A stretch of 15,230 bases of DNA. Source: Acidobacteriota bacterium. GTDB taxonomy: Bacteria; Acidobacteriota; Terriglobia; Acidiferrales; UBA7541. Both the position numbers and the translations under genes were made by a program. How positions within the stretch are numbered: position 1 is the first letter of the stretch; each line of letters opens with the position of its first letter. Positions 14,586-15,230 of this stretch are shown here, one piece after another. The stretch lies in the NCBI GenBank assembly GCA_003224135.1, contig QHYO01000344.1, positions 1 through 15,230 of the forward strand. Reading direction: 5' to 3'. The notes under the pieces were generated by a model. That model saw nothing but the letters and a program-made list of their open reading frames with translations. It was not told the origin of the DNA and ran no database searches.

Positions 14586-15230
14586 CTAGTGGGCGATGGC
14601 GGGGAATTGGACGACTATTTTTGGAGAGTCGGAGTAGACGTTGATCGGGGGTTGGGCGAGATGGCGGGCTCGGAGGTTGCGTTGCACGCGGCGGCCCCAC
14701 GTGCCGACAAAGGAGAAATTCAACACCCCGCCAACTACGGAGCTTGCGAGGGGGATGAGGCGGCCCACCCATTTTTCGGCGGCTTCCTGGCCGAATTTTA
14801 CGGCAAGACGTTCGGCAATGCGCGGAGCCAGTTTTTCGACCACTTGTTTTTCGGCGAGGTCCTTGCCGAAATCGATTCCGGTGGCGGCAGCGGCGGCGAG
14901 CCAGAGTTCGCGGCGGTCGTCGGGGCCGGTCGCTTCAAATCCATAGAGAAGACAGAGCCGCTGGATCAGACGCAAGGTGATGATGGTAAGAAGACCCGCG
15001 TCGGGAACGAGCGTGATCATGCCGCCGAGGCCGAAGCCCGCACCTTCAGCGAGAGCCAGGCGCTGCGCATCGCGGATCATGATTGACGCGATGAAGTCGA
15101 GGCGTTCGATCGGAACTTGATGCATATTGCGAAAATCCGAAACGTGCAGGCGATGCCTGCGGGCGAGGTAGGCGCGAAAATCTTCGGGATCGATTTCGAC
15201 GGAGCGCAGTCCGCGGAAAATTCCAAAGCG
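14586..15230 (-). CDS. EcsC family protein (5' end beyond window)
   Basis: The frame is open from the right edge to TAG 14586 (214 residues visible), so the ATG at 15125 is probably internal: residues before it (FRGLRSVEIDPEDFRAYLAR) read as real protein. The EcsC family features visible are the early charged RxHxLxV helix, an EGAGFGLGGMITLVPDAG turn with the Pro-Asp typical of the family, and a hydrophobic helix LLTIITLRLIQRLCLLYGF. A GIDFGKDLAEKQVVEKLAP helix and a glycine-rich hydrophobic LIPLASSVVGGVLNFSFV follow, then a basic C-terminal part. Probably membrane-associated. EcsC takes its name from the Bacillus ecs operon, but no ABC transporter genes are seen here and the role is unknown. 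It is followed after 39 bp by the DUF5996 gene. Confidence 0.8.
   Translation of the reverse strand, partial: RFGIFRGLRSVEIDPEDFRAYLARRHRLHVSDFRNMHQVPIERLDFIASIMIRDAQRLALAEGAGFGLGGMITLVPDAGLLTIITLRLIQRLCLLYGFEATGPDDRRELWLAAAAATGIDFGKDLAEKQVVEKLAPRIAERLAVKFGQEAAEKWVGRLIPLASSVVGGVLNFSFVGTWGRRVQRNLRARHLAQPPINVYSDSPKIVVQFPAIAH

Noticed and set aside
14421..15086. 221-codon plus-strand ORF opposite the EcsC-family gene
   Set aside because: Antisense to recognisable EcsC and DUF5996 sequence; glycine/glutamate-rich product with no family match.

Overview
The window looks like a piece of a moderately GC-rich bacterial chromosome, most likely from the Acidobacteriota. This is an inference from three things: a Ser/Thr kinase with a single membrane segment, a TolB-like domain and a long TPR sensor region; a PEP-CTERM surface protein; and an exopolysaccharide locus in which a TPR protein is coupled to an O-antigen-ligase-type protein. 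Every gene I can support is on the minus strand, so the window reads from right to left. No RNA genes, insertion sequences, CRISPR arrays or att sites were seen.

Right part (about 13650-15230): an EcsC-family protein running off the right edge, followed 39 bp later by a DUF5996 protein. Next is a 1052-aa receptor-like Ser/Thr kinase (10274-13432) whose kinase C-lobe appears shortened. A gap of about 317 bp with an inverted repeat and a nested hairpin separates it from a secreted 225-aa PEP-CTERM protein (9279-9956). A small winged-helix protein fused to a degenerate nucleotidyltransferase-like segment (8575-9189) follows.

Left part (1-8338): a compact polysaccharide locus. In transcription order it has a cytoplasmic GH5-like glycoside hydrolase, a secreted SMP-30-type beta-propeller, a membrane-anchored TPR protein with a carbohydrate-binding-like C-terminal domain, an O-antigen ligase/polymerase (Wzy/WaaL type), a Wza-type outer-membrane export protein, and a Wzc-type chain-length determinant/tyrosine autokinase cut by the left edge. 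Junctions are tight: 9 bp, 56 bp, an ATGA overlap, 51 bp and 7 bp. The likely job is polymerisation and export of an extracellular polysaccharide: the Wzy-type protein polymerises or ligates, the periplasmic TPR/beta-propeller proteins assist or modify, and the Wzc-Wza pair controls length and secretion.

The main oddities are an in-frame amber codon that splits the TPR/carbohydrate-binding gene while its downstream half stays perfectly coding, and a sigma70-like promoter whose -35 box is the very TTG that would otherwise be taken as the start of the Wza-type gene. The others are a kinase domain lacking its last helices, a nucleotidyltransferase-like domain with two of its key catalytic positions changed, and a Pro/Ala/Ser-rich insertion of about 85 residues in the export protein.
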